Both the position numbers and the translations under genes were made by a program. From an uncultured Clostridia bacterium (GTDB lineage: Bacteria; Bacillota; Clostridia; Christensenellales; Pumilibacteraceae), in assembly GCA_934229275.1 (NCBI GenBank), contig CAKQDN010000002.1:1-64000 (forward strand): a stretch of DNA of 64,000 nucleotides, written 5' to 3'. This document shows, in pieces, positions 30,410-39,497 of this stretch. Each line of letters opens with the position of its first letter. The first letter of the stretch is position 1. The notes under the pieces are model-generated. The model worked only from the letters and a program-made list of their open reading frames with translations, was not told the origin of the DNA and searched no databases.

Positions 30410-31903
30410 CTACTCTATCGCCTTTTTCAGATTTTCGCTGTTTAAGTCGCGATATTGCGACAGATACGAGTACAACAGACGCGCGATATTTTTTGCTCCC
30501 CCCTCAATGTCCGACTCGATATTGATCGGCATAATGGGGTCGTGAACGCTCATGCGCACCAAAAACCAGCCCTTGTACTTCGGGACGGAAACGCGCACGC
30601 CTTCGTAGTTGTCGGGAACGACGACAAGACCTTCGACGTCGAGTTTTTTAAGGCTTTCGATTATGAACGCGCCCGTCCGTTTAAAGTCGCAACCATCGGG
30701 AAAAGACAGGCGCACTTCGAGTTCTTCGAGCGGACACGACAGAGTCGAGATGAGTTCGTCCACCGTTTTGCCCTGCTTTTTAAGCCGAGCGGCTTCGATG
30801 ATTATTTCGGTGACGAGGAACGCTCCGTCGTCGAGGAAGTAGTTATCTTTAAGGGCGGCGTGACCGCTGGTTTCGATTGCGAGCGGAGCCGTTACTCCTT
30901 CCTTTTCCAGACGAATCGCTTCGTTTATCACGTTTTTATAGCCGCGTTTGAATCTGTGATGAACGCCGCCGTGACTTTCGATGAACGCTTTGAGTCCGTC
31001 GCTCGTGACCGAGTCGGTGACTATCGTGGCGCCCGGATATTTTCTCAGAACGATTGCCGAAATGAGCGCGATAAGGCGGTTACGGTTGATTTCTTCGCCG
31101 TTCGACGCGACTATTGCCGCTCTGTCCACGTCGGTATCGAAAATTATGCCGAGATCGGCGTGATTTTTTATCGTGCATTCGCGGATGCTGTCCATCGCCG
31201 CTTTGTTTTCGGGGTTGGGTATATGATTGGGGAACGAGCCGTCGGGGTCGAGAAACTGCGAGCCTTCGACGTTTGCTCCGAGCGGAGCAAGAACGCGTTC
31301 GGCGTAAAATCCGCCTGCTCCGTTCCCGGCATCCACGACGAAACGGAAGCCTTCAAGCGGCTTGTCCTCGCCGCCGAGAGCCGAGCGTATTTTATCTTTC
31401 AGAAAGTCGCAGTAAAGTCCGACGTAGTCGCCGCCGATAACTTGTCCCGATTTATCACAGGAAACGCGCTTATTCTGCTCTGCATAGTCGATTATTTTGT
31501 CGATATCGCTGCCTTCCGCGCCGCCTTGGGGGAAGAAAAATTTAAGTCCGTTTTTCTGCGACGGATGATGCGACGCCGTTATCATTACCGACGCGTCTAC
31601 GGCGGTCTGCTCGTACACGGTCATCATGAACATGCTCGGGGTCGAGCACATGCCGCAGTCGAGCGCCGTAAGCCCGCTTTCGGTTATAGCGTTTATCGCG
31701 GCTTCCGCAAGCGCGGGACCGGAAATGCGTGAATCTCTGCCTACCGCTATTTTTTCGGCAGACGGATTTTTTTCCTTTAAGTATACGACGAACGCGAGAG
31801 TCAGCCGCTTTGCGATTTCGGGCGTGAGATTTACTTCTTCACCGTAACCTTCGAGCGCAACGCCGCGGATGTCAGTTCCGCTTTTAAGTTTTTTTAATTC
31901 CAT
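30410..31903 (-). CDS. Phosphomannomutase/phosphoglucomutase
   Basis: A 497-residue alpha-D-phosphohexomutase. The phosphoserine loop is VMITASHHPSQKNGLKFF, the metal loop DTDVDRAAIV, the sugar-binding loop ETSGHAALKDNYFLDDGAF, and the C-terminal phosphate-binding loop PDNYEGVRVSV. It interconverts hexose 1- and 6-phosphates for cell-wall sugars or glycogen. The sequence does not separate mannose from glucose specificity. It is followed 80 bases later by tkt; the gap has a TATAAT-like sequence but no convincing -35. Confidence 0.92.
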   Translation of the reverse strand: MELKKLKSGTDIRGVALEGYGEEVNLTPEIAKRLTLAFVVYLKEKNPSAEKIAVGRDSRISGPALAEAAINAITESGLTALDCGMCSTPSMFMMTVYEQTAVDASVMITASHHPSQKNGLKFFFPQGGAEGSDIDKIIDYAEQNKRVSCDKSGQVIGGDYVGLYCDFLKDKIRSALGGEDKPLEGFRFVVDAGNGAGGFYAERVLAPLGANVEGSQFLDPDGSFPNHIPNPENKAAMDSIRECTIKNHADLGIIFDTDVDRAAIVASNGEEINRNRLIALISAIVLRKYPGATIVTDSVTSDGLKAFIESHGGVHHRFKRGYKNVINEAIRLEKEGVTAPLAIETSGHAALKDNYFLDDGAFLVTEIIIEAARLKKQGKTVDELISTLSCPLEELEVRLSFPDGCDFKRTGAFIIESLKKLDVEGLVVVPDNYEGVRVSVPKYKGWFLVRMSVHDPIMPINIESDIEGGAKNIARLLYSYLSQYRDLNSENLKKAIE

Positions 31904-31981
31904 TCGTACTCCGTAAAGTTAAAATTATTCTTATTTATTTTAGCAATTTTATCGATTGACAAGCACTTTATTCCCGAAAAA

Positions 31982-33901
31982 CTATCTGGAGCCTCCTCCG
32001 CCGCCGCCGAATCCGCCGCCGCCGAAACCTCCGCCGCCGCGAAATCCGCCGAAGCCGCTCCTGGAGGACGACGATGGTTTTTGCGCCATTGCCGCGCTCA
32101 TATCTCGGTTAAGCGAGCGAACGAGCGACGCGTAAATATGAAGGTCGATAAGGTCGGGTCCGCTGACGTATGCCGGCGGCTGAATGGTCAGGTCTTTGAA
32201 TTTGTTCTCCCACTTGTCGGAAACTCCTAAAACGTTTGCATAGGGCAGAATATCGTAGTAGTATTGCGGATTTTCTTCCAGCAGCATTTCTAGTTTATCC
32301 TTTTCCGCCACTTCGAGGAAGTTTTTAAAGCCGAGTAGGTCGCCGAGTGCCTTTATATAGGTTTCGGAACGATGACGAACGAGCGCACACGCCGAAACTA
32401 TAAGCACGGTTGCAGCGCATAGCGGCATCGAGGCGTACAGCGGCATTATATCGCGGAACATGCCCAGTGCTCCCACACAGCCGAAAGCCGTGAGCAGCAC
32501 GAGCGAGAGAATTGCTTTTATTTTATAATGTCTGATTTTATAACGGTATCTTCCGAGAAGCGTGTTCGCGACGAATCCGATCGCCGAGAAGAACACCGTG
32601 GGAACCAGTCCGTTTATCGCGTCGGTCGAGCCGATTGCTTTCACGCCTGCAACCGCGGTTATCGCAAACGTTACGGCAAGCGAGAGAAGCGCAACCGCAA
32701 TCGCGACGAACGTCGTTTTCTTTTTATAGAATTTGGACGCGGTTTTACGCGACGACGCCATGATTTCGGAAAAATTCGAAGTCAGTTTGTATTTGAGGTC
32801 ACTGACGGCAACGCGGTCGCCTTTCGAGAAAATCGAGTCGAACAGATGCAGATAGTCCATTCCTCCTGCTTCCTGCACGCTTATTTCGGTCTTTTTGATA
32901 AGCACGGGGTCGTCTTCGTCGGCGTTGTCTATTCCGATAAGACCTTTGCTTGCCCAATAGAACAAAATGGACACGACGTCTTTTTGCGAAAGCGTCCCGT
33001 CGATATACAGTCCCGCTTCGGGCGGAGTTACCTTTTTCCCGTCTATTTCGGGAGGATAGTAATGCGTGATTTCGATTATTTCCTGACCTTTTTCCGAATA
33101 GAACAGCATAAGCACCGCAACCGCTGCGAACACGATACACAAAAGCGCTTCAATCCACGGAAAATTTTTTTCGTGAAGCGATACGGTGCCTGCCGGAAGA
33201 TTTGCGCGCATGGTTACGCCCTGAAAAGCCGAAAGATTTTCGACGGTAAAATCGTAGCGGTAAGTTCCGTTTTCTTCCGTCGGGGTAAAATCGTCGTGTA
33301 CTATATCCGAAACATTGCTCAATCCGTAATCGGTGAAAAACTTACGCTCGCCGAGCAGTCCCGGCGAATACACGGTGATGTTCGCCTTTTCTATTTTGGT
33401 AGTCCAACCGAACCCGATAAGATTGAGATAAACGTCGTCGGGATTTTTGCGGTCGGGCATAATCAGAGTGTATTCTATTATATAAGTCTGTTTACCCGTC
33501 ACCTTAGTGCCGCCGTCGGGCTCGCCGAGGCTTATGCGGACAAAGCCTTCCTCGTGACCGATATCGCTCCAATTGGATTGAACTATTTTAATATCGCGAT
33601 AACTTTCTCCGCTGTTCGTGGCAAGGTCGCGATATATGCCGAGCCTGTACCGACGAAAATCCGCAGTTATTTTCTCACGGAAACGCACTTCGGAATTGTT
33701 TTTGATCCAGACGGTCGTGTCGATTTCGGAAAGCGTGAACGTATCGTATTCGGTTTTCGTTTCGTCAAACGGCGAAGTCGCCGAATCGGCACACGAACCG
33801 GACGAACATGCCGCAATAGAGCAGCAAAAGACTACCGCAACCAGTGCGACCAGTGCGGCGGTCAGAAATTTTGCTATTTTAAAAGTTTTGGCAGATTTCA
33901 T
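31982..33901 (-). CDS. DUF2207 membrane protein with glycine-rich tail
   Basis: A 639-residue protein with an N-terminal hydrophobic segment ending near CCSIAACSSGS (possible lipobox), an extracytoplasmic beta-rich domain (~45-250), one membrane segment at ~255-275, a cytoplasmic-type winged-helix-like region (DGTLSQKDVVSILFYWASKGLIGI), and three to four further membrane segments (~395-500). The tail is almost pure glycine with F and R (from about residue 615). This is the DUF2207 (COG4907) layout, a family whose members are commonly next to LemA, as here. Function unknown; a link with cell envelope stress is suggested only by context. Confidence 0.85.
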   Translation of the reverse strand: MKSAKTFKIAKFLTAALVALVAVVFCCSIAACSSGSCADSATSPFDETKTEYDTFTLSEIDTTVWIKNNSEVRFREKITADFRRYRLGIYRDLATNSGESYRDIKIVQSNWSDIGHEEGFVRISLGEPDGGTKVTGKQTYIIEYTLIMPDRKNPDDVYLNLIGFGWTTKIEKANITVYSPGLLGERKFFTDYGLSNVSDIVHDDFTPTEENGTYRYDFTVENLSAFQGVTMRANLPAGTVSLHEKNFPWIEALLCIVFAAVAVLMLFYSEKGQEIIEITHYYPPEIDGKKVTPPEAGLYIDGTLSQKDVVSILFYWASKGLIGIDNADEDDPVLIKKTEISVQEAGGMDYLHLFDSIFSKGDRVAVSDLKYKLTSNFSEIMASSRKTASKFYKKKTTFVAIAVALLSLAVTFAITAVAGVKAIGSTDAINGLVPTVFFSAIGFVANTLLGRYRYKIRHYKIKAILSLVLLTAFGCVGALGMFRDIMPLYASMPLCAATVLIVSACALVRHRSETYIKALGDLLGFKNFLEVAEKDKLEMLLEENPQYYYDILPYANVLGVSDKWENKFKDLTIQPPAYVSGPDLIDLHIYASLVRSLNRDMSAAMAQKPSSSSRSGFGGFRGGGGFGGGGFGGGGGGSR

Positions 33902-33922
33902 CTGTTATAGGCAAAAAAGAGG

Positions 33923-34486
33923 TCAGAACTGCACTTTGACGTTCTGTCTTTCGCTTTCGTCCGCTTCGAAGAACGAGCGTTTTTCGAGGCGCATTGCGTT
34001 TGCGATTATGCTGCCGGGGAACAGACGAATTTCGGTGTTGTACTTTTTAACGGTACCGTTATAGTATTTACGAGCCTGCGACAAGTCGCCTTCTATCGCC
34101 TGCAACTGATTTTGCAGCGACAAAAACTGCGTGTCGGCTTTAAGTGCGGGATAAGATTCCGAGAGAGCGAACAGAGTTTTAAGCGTTCCGCCGAGAGCGT
34201 TTTCAGCCTGAACTTTGGCGTCGCCGGTAGCGTTCATAGCCGCGTTACGAGCCTTTATTACGTTTTCGAGAGTCTCGGATTCGTGTTTTGCATAGCCCTT
34301 TACCGTTTCGACGAGGTTGGGGATGAGATCGTATCTCTTTTTGAGATAGACGTCGATACCGGACAGACTTTCGTCGCACGCCACTTCGAGACGAACGAAC
34401 TTATTGCGGGTGCTTATCCACCAGGCAACGATTGTCACCACGAGTACGATTGCAAGAACGATTAAAAGAATTACCCACCACTGCAT
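33923..34486 (-). CDS. lemA: LemA family protein
   Basis: A 187-residue protein with one N-terminal membrane helix (residues ~3-24, WWVILLIVLAIVLVVTIVAWW) and a long helical domain: VACDESLSGIDVYLKKRYDLIPNLVETVKGYAKHE and YNTEIRLFPGSIIANAMRLEKRSFFEA are family hallmarks. Precedes the DUF2207 gene by 21 bases in one operon. RBS GGAGG. The biochemical role of LemA is not established. Confidence 0.93.
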   Translation of the reverse strand: MQWWVILLIVLAIVLVVTIVAWWISTRNKFVRLEVACDESLSGIDVYLKKRYDLIPNLVETVKGYAKHESETLENVIKARNAAMNATGDAKVQAENALGGTLKTLFALSESYPALKADTQFLSLQNQLQAIEGDLSQARKYYNGTVKKYNTEIRLFPGSIIANAMRLEKRSFFEADESERQNVKVQF

Positions 34487-34519
34487 GATTATTACCTCCG
34501 TTTAATTGGGTCTGCCTCT

Positions 34520-34548
34520 ATTGTACCATACTTAAGAAAAAAAATCAA
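34520..34548 (-). promoter_or_regulatory. Promoter of lemA-DUF2207
   Basis: TTGATT (34543-34548), 17 bases, TACAAT (34520-34525) on the minus strand, about 35 bases before the lemA start. Confidence 0.72.
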
Positions 34549-34565
34549 CGTTTCGGCGACATAAT

Positions 34566-35282
34566 TTATACGTTATTCGCAGTTTTTTGCGTCGTTCTGT
34601 CGAGATATATTACGCACGCCGCATATAACGCATACGCAATCTTTTCTCGGTAGGCGGAAGTACGCAAGAGTTTTTCCTCTTCGGGATTGGACAAAAAGCC
34701 GCATTCGACCAGAACGGACGGGTAGGGCGAGCATTGCAGAACGTAATAATCGGCGCTTTTCGCACTCTTTTCGCCGTTCGTTGCCTGATTGAGCAGCCCT
34801 TGAAAAACCTCGGCGGCGCGGCGACCTTCTTCTTCGCCTTCCGAATAAAAAGCCTGCGCGCCCTTTACCGACGAGAGCGGATATGAATTCTGATGAACGC
34901 TTACCACGAGGTCGGGCTTGGCGGCGTTTATTATCTCGGCTCGCTTACGCATTTCCGACAGTTTTTTGTTTGCCGTTTTGCCGTCGGACAGAGTTACGTC
35001 GGCAGAGCGGGTCATTACCACGCGGTAGCCGTTCTTTTTGAGGTAGTGGGCGAGTATACGCGAAATGTACAGATTGACGTCGCTTTCGCGCGTGTCGTAA
35101 AATCTGCCCACCATTCCGCCGTCCCTGCCGCCGTGACCGGCGTCTATAACGACGACGTAGCGCGAGTTTTCTCCGCTCGTATTCGCAGTCACGGTCGCAA
35201 TAGCCGCAGCCGCTCCCGAAAGTGCGATTATCGCCGCCAGAGCGACGCAGAATATTCTTTTTTTACCGAGAACGAGAAACAA
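34566..35282 (-). CDS. N-acetylmuramoyl-L-alanine amidase (Amidase_3, CwlD-like)
   Basis: A 238-residue exported amidase that cuts the bond between muramic acid and the peptide stem of peptidoglycan. It has an N-terminal hydrophobic segment (FCVALAAIIALSGAAAAIA). VVIDAGHGGRDGGMVG gives the first zinc His, RESDVNLYISRILAHYL the Glu, VSVHQNSY the second His, and VLVECGFLSNPEEEKLL the catalytic Glu region. Start: the TTG at 35280-35282 is chosen because AGGAGG lies six bases upstream; the longer frame to an ATG at 35348 would run through the DnaA-box palindrome. It is of CwlD size, an enzyme that in spore formers makes cortex muramic lactam; sporulation here is not shown. Confidence 0.88.
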   Translation of the reverse strand: MFLVLGKKRIFCVALAAIIALSGAAAAIATVTANTSGENSRYVVVIDAGHGGRDGGMVGRFYDTRESDVNLYISRILAHYLKKNGYRVVMTRSADVTLSDGKTANKKLSEMRKRAEIINAAKPDLVVSVHQNSYPLSSVKGAQAFYSEGEEEGRRAAEVFQGLLNQATNGEKSAKSADYYVLQCSPYPSVLVECGFLSNPEEEKLLRTSAYREKIAYALYAACVIYLDRTTQKTANNV

Positions 35283-35324
35283 AGTTATCCTCCTTTTTTC
35301 CGATTTACGCACAACGCAAAATAC

Positions 35325-35359
35325 GTTATCCACCGCACTTATCCACATCGGTGGATAAC
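35325..35359. promoter_or_regulatory. Cluster of three DnaA-box-like sites in an inverted repeat
   Basis: TTATCCACC (35326-35334, plus), the perfect DnaA box TTATCCACA (35339-35347, plus) and TTATCCACC (35350-35358, minus). The outer sites form a perfect 10-base inverted repeat GTTATCCACC/GGTGGATAAC. It lies just upstream of the amidase and 24 bases from the end of the M1-like gene. Confidence 0.6.
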
Positions 35360-35382
35360 TTTTTCACCGCCGCGAAATCTTT

Positions 35383-36810
35383 CTATAAAACGCCCGTTTT
35401 ATCCTCGCCGTTTATCCAGCCGTCGCAGTAACTTTCGCATTTTCTGCCCGACGCCTCTTCCGCCGCCGCAATAAAATGGTCGCTTGTCACGATTTTATAG
35501 GAACACTCGCGATAAAAGTCTTTAAGCGCGCCGAAAAAAGCGTCGTCGCCGATAATTTTGCGCAACGAATGAAGCCACAGTTCGCCTTTTACTCGCGTAC
35601 ACATGAGATACTCGGTTTTATTCGGGAACAGATTGGGTTTTCGCGACATTTTCACGCCCGAGGGATTAAGCGACGTTACGAACAGCGAATAGGCTGTATT
35701 CGCATCCTTGATTCTGTCGGCGACGGCAACGTTATAATCCTTGTTTTTCTCGTAAAACAGCGTTGCCGAGTATTCTCCGAGCGCCTCGCTCATAAAAGCG
35801 TCGCGGTTTAAGTCGAATCCGACGGACTCGCCCCACCACTGCCGCGCCGCTCCGAAAATCACCTGATCGAGCAAAAGACTCTCGCTCGCGTCCTCGCCGA
35901 CAAGGCACACCCCGGACCCGATATAAGGCTCCGACCCCGGCGTTCCCGAGACGCAGAAACTTTCGAACGGATAGTCTCCGAACAGCCGCGAAAAAGTAGC
36001 AACGGCGGCTATTGCCGAATCGAGAGCCTTTTTTGCCGTGCTTTGCGACGAAAACGCGCAACTCAACGTGGTTTTGCCTGCTTTTGCCGTCATAACGCTG
36101 TCTGCTTTAAGTATGCATAAACCGAGAGATCGAACATTCTTCGCCTTGAACGAAACCGTTTTCGTTTTGTCCGAAACGGAAGAGCTTATCTTCTCTCCGC
36201 CCGATATTACGGTGTAGTTTTCGGGTACGCTTATAGTAAGATCATAATCGGCGCAACCGAGCGTGAAAGGATTGCCGTATGCGTTCGCCGCGGAAGTGTC
36301 GCCGTTGCCGCAGAGAACCGGAAACGCGTCGAATAAATTCGCGTTGCCGCGTGACGTTACTCCCAGACGATTGTCGCACTCGGGCAAAGTCACAGTCCCC
36401 GTCACCGTAAAAGAAAAACTCTCGCCCGGAAGCACGGCTTGTAGCGGAATTACCGCGAGCAAATCTTCGTCCTCGCCCTCGATTTCGAATTCCGCCGGCG
36501 ACGAAAAATCGGTCGCTTTTACTTCGATTCCGCCATATGCGCGTATTACTCCGTCCGCTTTTACCGCCGCGTCGGAGCGGTACGACTGCGGATAGAGGCG
36601 AAGATAAATTCTTTTAAGCGCACCTTCCGTCCGATTATAAAGCCGCACTTTCTCGGTAAACTCCGCCTTTTTCGCCCCGTCGTACGTCGCGACTATTTCA
36701 TATCGGTCGAGCGTGTTTTCCGTTTTCCCATTACAGGAGGACAAAAAAAGCGACGAAAACGCAGCAAAAACCACGAAACATAAAAGCAGCACTTTATAAA
36801 ATTTACTCAT
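35383..36810 (-). CDS. M1-peptidase-like lipoprotein without zinc site
   Basis: A 475-residue protein with a lipoprotein signal (LLCFVVFAAFSSLFLSSC). The N-terminal beta-domain (~30-230) and the thermolysin-like domain resemble family M1 aminopeptidases. At the zinc site, M1 enzymes have HExxH, WW and a Glu 19 residues later. Here residues 319-323 read FGAAR, so both His and the catalytic Glu are gone, while QWWGE (324-328) and the third-ligand Glu342 in SEALGEYSA remain. It is therefore probably not a peptidase; a binding or scaffold role outside the membrane is possible. The frame is intact with no stops, so the loss is not simple decay. A terminator lies upstream at 36868-36898. Confidence 0.8.
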   Translation of the reverse strand: MSKFYKVLLLCFVVFAAFSSLFLSSCNGKTENTLDRYEIVATYDGAKKAEFTEKVRLYNRTEGALKRIYLRLYPQSYRSDAAVKADGVIRAYGGIEVKATDFSSPAEFEIEGEDEDLLAVIPLQAVLPGESFSFTVTGTVTLPECDNRLGVTSRGNANLFDAFPVLCGNGDTSAANAYGNPFTLGCADYDLTISVPENYTVISGGEKISSSVSDKTKTVSFKAKNVRSLGLCILKADSVMTAKAGKTTLSCAFSSQSTAKKALDSAIAAVATFSRLFGDYPFESFCVSGTPGSEPYIGSGVCLVGEDASESLLLDQVIFGAARQWWGESVGFDLNRDAFMSEALGEYSATLFYEKNKDYNVAVADRIKDANTAYSLFVTSLNPSGVKMSRKPNLFPNKTEYLMCTRVKGELWLHSLRKIIGDDAFFGALKDFYRECSYKIVTSDHFIAAAEEASGRKCESYCDGWINGEDKTGVL

Positions 36811-36867
36811 TTTACAACCTCGACGAAAACGCTTCTCTAATGAATACGCTTTTTCTTTCGCTTATAT

Positions 36868-36898
36868 GAAAAAAGACCGCGAAAACCGCAGTCTTTTC
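36868..36898 (-). terminator. Terminator after the sirtuin operon
   Basis: On the minus strand AAAAGACTGCG pairs with CGCGGTCTTTT around a short loop, followed by a T run. It ends the MBL-macrodomain-sirtuin transcript before the M1-like gene. Confidence 0.82.
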
Positions 36899-36911
36899 GT
36901 TTGATTTCAGG

Positions 36912-37769
36912 TCAGTTTCCCGATAGCGCGGCAAGCACGTTCGCTATATCCGCATTTATACAAATCGAACGGCTTTCTATCGGGTCGGGCGCGAACGCCT
37001 CGCCGTAATTTACGCAAACGTAATGCGCCCGTTTGTTTTCCGCGACGGCACGCATAAACGGGAACTTGATTATTCCCGGAGTGTTCATGCCGACGCCCAG
37101 TTCGAGATATAAAACATTCTTTCTTTCGCACTTGCGCATAAATTCTTCGTAGCGGCGACAAGCGGCATGCCAGCCTTCGTCTTCAACGAATTTATCGTCC
37201 GCGCGCAGATTCATGGTCATCGGCTTTCCGCATTCGGGACAGACGGGCAGCAGACTTTTCGGGATTTTCATGTCTTTCTGCTCGACAACCATCGCTTTAA
37301 TCGCTTGTTCGTTATCGTACGTTTTGTTTTTGCACGGGACCGAACATTGAAAAAGTCCGTAGTCGCCCTGAGTGTAAAACAATCGGTTTTTGTCGAAACC
37401 CGCTTTTACGAAGCAATGATCGACGTTCGTCGTGATGACGAAATAATCCTTGTTTTCGACGAGTTTATTTAATTCTGCGTACACTTCTTTTTTCGGAGGG
37501 TCGCAATAGCGATTTATAAACACATACCGCGACCAGTACGCCCAATATTCTTCGCTCGTTTCAAACGGATAAAATCCGCCCGAATACATATCGGTAAAGC
37601 CGTATTTTCGCTTGAAATCGCCGAAATACTTATCGAATCTTGCGCCTGAATAATCAAATCCGGCGGCGGTCGAAAGCCCTGCTCCGGCACCGATAACGAT
37701 GGTTTCGCAGTCATTTAATAGACGTTTAAGGTTATTCGTTTTTTCCGAGAAGTTCGCTGTATATTTCAT
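36912..37769 (-). CDS. Class M sirtuin (SirTM), protein ADP-ribosyltransferase type
   Basis: A 285-residue sirtuin. NAD-binding motifs are IVIGAGAGLSTAAGFDYSG at about 25-43 and TTNVDHCFVKAGF near residue 120; zinc-type Cys pairs are CSVPC and CPEC. LELGVGMNTPGIIKFPF is characteristic of class M sirtuins, which in Staphylococcus and Streptococcus ADP-ribosylate a lipoylated GcvH-like protein rather than deacetylate. It overlaps the end of the macrodomain gene by 38 bases, the linked pair that defines this class. The GcvH-L and lipoate-ligase genes of the classic operon are not in this window. Confidence 0.88.
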   Translation of the reverse strand: MKYTANFSEKTNNLKRLLNDCETIVIGAGAGLSTAAGFDYSGARFDKYFGDFKRKYGFTDMYSGGFYPFETSEEYWAYWSRYVFINRYCDPPKKEVYAELNKLVENKDYFVITTNVDHCFVKAGFDKNRLFYTQGDYGLFQCSVPCKNKTYDNEQAIKAMVVEQKDMKIPKSLLPVCPECGKPMTMNLRADDKFVEDEGWHAACRRYEEFMRKCERKNVLYLELGVGMNTPGIIKFPFMRAVAENKRAHYVCVNYGEAFAPDPIESRSICINADIANVLAALSGN

Positions 37770-38487
37770 AATCTTTATCCGTGTACACGCAGAATATTGC
37801 TTTTAGTGCGTTTTTCGCGCGTGAAAGTTCCGCTCTTACCGTTTCTACCGCGAGCGCAGCCGCCTGCTCTTTCGGGTAGCCGTATATTCCGGTCGAAACG
37901 CAGCAAAACGCAATACTGTTTAGCGCGCGACTTTCGGCTTGATTAAGGCGGGAAACGTAGCATTTTTTCAGATCGTCGCGATTTTTATGAGTTAACGTGC
38001 CGCAAACGATCGGTCCGGCGACGTGAAAAATGAATTTGCTCGGCAGATTATACGCCTTCGTTACGATCGCTTCGCCCGTTTTCGCGCAGCCGCCCTGCAT
38101 TATATCGTTGCAATCAAGCCGCACCTGCACTCCGGCAGCCGAATGAATAGCGTTGTCTATGCATTTATGAAGCGGCGTGAAACAACCGAGCATCGCGCTG
38201 TTGGCGGCATTTACGATCGCATCGGCGTCGAGCGCGGTTATGTCGCCGCGATATAACGCTATACCGTTATCGAAACGCAGTTTTTCCGTTTCGACTATTC
38301 CGCGTTTTTTAATTGCGTCGGACAAATATTCGTCCTGCAACGCAAGAAATTCGGCTGAAACGGGCTTTGGCGGGCGAACGTTGCATAATGCCCTGAAATA
38401 GTCGGGCTTTTGTAGATCGGACAGAGCCGGCACGGTTTCGCCGCGTTCGGCGCAAAGTATTTCTATAAGTCTGTCGAGGTTATTCAT
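37732..38487 (-). CDS. Zinc-dependent macrodomain ADP-ribosylhydrolase
   Basis: A 251-residue protein with an N-terminal helical extension (~1-70) and a macrodomain. GDITALDADAIVNAANSAMLG is the ADP-ribose-binding start. LHKCIDNAIHSAAGVQVRLDC carries the Cys-His-Cys set typical of the zinc-containing macrodomains linked to SirTM. STGIYGYPKEQAA is the phosphate loop. These enzymes remove ADP-ribose placed by the partner sirtuin. It is located between the MBL-like gene (18 bases apart) and the sirtuin. Confidence 0.9.
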   Translation of the reverse strand: MNNLDRLIEILCAERGETVPALSDLQKPDYFRALCNVRPPKPVSAEFLALQDEYLSDAIKKRGIVETEKLRFDNGIALYRGDITALDADAIVNAANSAMLGCFTPLHKCIDNAIHSAAGVQVRLDCNDIMQGGCAKTGEAIVTKAYNLPSKFIFHVAGPIVCGTLTHKNRDDLKKCYVSRLNQAESRALNSIAFCCVSTGIYGYPKEQAAALAVETVRAELSRAKNALKAIFCVYTDKDYEIYSELLGKNE

Positions 38488-38505
38488 ATAGTTCCTTTTA
38501 AGTTT

Positions 38506-39300
38506 TTAATTTTTGAAAAACATTCCGGCGGTCATGGCAAGGTAGTTTTCGCCGCTGTAATCGGGGTAGGCAAGCCTAACTTTCTCTTCGAACGTCTTTT
38601 TGCAATCGCTTTGTGCCGCTATTTTTTTGAGGTTATTGAGGTAATCGATTTTTGCGCGGGCGTCCAAAAGATCTTCAGGCGTGTAGTGCGAGGTGAGTAT
38701 AAAAGTCTTTCCGCTTGCAATGTACTTGTTAAGTTCGGCAATGACCGCGTCCGCGTGCGACGCTCCGGCAATTATCGAGTGACAATCGTGTCCCATCATA
38801 TGCGTGTACACCGCGTTAATTTCCGGAATCTCTATCGTATAGGCTTCGTCATTCGGTACGATTACGAACTCTATGCCGCCTATCGTCGTTTTACCCGCGC
38901 TTAAAATATCGGTTATACGGTGAATCTTACCGTCAAACGCGCTGCCAAAAGCCGCGATAAAGCCGTCGATGAGTGCCTTTCCGCCTCCGTTTTCGCTGTA
39001 CTTAACCGCCGATACGGTTGCATATTTTTTAACGTTCGGCAAAAAGTCTGCGCCGGCTGCGTGATAGGCAACAAGAATTCCCTCCACGTTCATTCCCGAA
39101 AGATAATCCGAAAGCGCTTTCTCGTTATCGAAAAAGCAAGGCGATTCGATTATTACGGCGCGACCGTTCTTCTCCAGAACAAACAGTTCGTCGTTCATGG
39201 GATCGTCGGTTTTATATGCGTGCAGTTTGATAGTCCCGAAGTCGTAGACGTTCATTTCGCCTTTTGCGAGTTTTACGGTTTTAAATTGGTTCTTGTTCAT
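38506..39300 (-). CDS. MBL-fold-like protein with degenerate metal site
   Basis: A 264-residue cytoplasmic protein resembling metallo-beta-lactamase-fold proteins (GRAVIIESPCFFDNEKALSDYL; GIEFVIVPNDEAYTIEIPEI). The first metal motif, normally HxHxDH, reads YHAAGADFLP, so most ligands are missing; a later HMMGHDCHSIIAG is His-rich and could bind metal differently. RBS AAAGGAG. First gene of the operon with the macrodomain and the sirtuin, divergent from an HxlR regulator. Function unknown; the operon suggests redox or electrophile stress. Confidence 0.65.
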   Translation of the reverse strand: MNKNQFKTVKLAKGEMNVYDFGTIKLHAYKTDDPMNDELFVLEKNGRAVIIESPCFFDNEKALSDYLSGMNVEGILVAYHAAGADFLPNVKKYATVSAVKYSENGGGKALIDGFIAAFGSAFDGKIHRITDILSAGKTTIGGIEFVIVPNDEAYTIEIPEINAVYTHMMGHDCHSIIAGASHADAVIAELNKYIASGKTFILTSHYTPEDLLDARAKIDYLNNLKKIAAQSDCKKTFEEKVRLAYPDYSGENYLAMTAGMFFKN

Positions 39301-39348
39301 GTTCGTTCTCCTTTTGGTTGTTTTGTCAATCTTTCCGATTGCAAGCCT

Positions 39349-39465
39349 ATTGTAACACGCATAAAACGCAATTGCAAGACCGTTACTTTTCTATTACCGG
39401 ATAATAGATTGGTTACTTGGTTTCTTTTTGGAACTATTGACTTTTTCGAAAAAACACGGTATAAT
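39349..39465. promoter_or_regulatory. Divergent promoters with shared operator (HxlR / MBL operon)
   Basis: Minus strand: TTGCAA (39372-39377), 17 bases, TACAAT (39349-39354) for the MBL-macrodomain-sirtuin operon. Plus strand: TTGACT (39437-39442), 17 bases, TATAAT (39460-39465) for hxlR. Between them lies the inverted repeat CTATTA-CCGGA-TAATAG (39391-39407), a good candidate for HxlR binding. Confidence 0.72.
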
Positions 39466-39497
39466 TGTAACGAAAAACGCAAAAAGGAGATTAAATT

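Noticed and set aside
30455..31732. Antisense 425-codon frame opposite the phosphohexomutase
   Set aside because: Complement of a clear enzyme gene with all motifs; no independent evidence.
35325..35359. Chromosomal replication origin
   Set aside because: Only three DnaA-like boxes, no AT-rich unwinding region and no dnaA/dnaN genes nearby.
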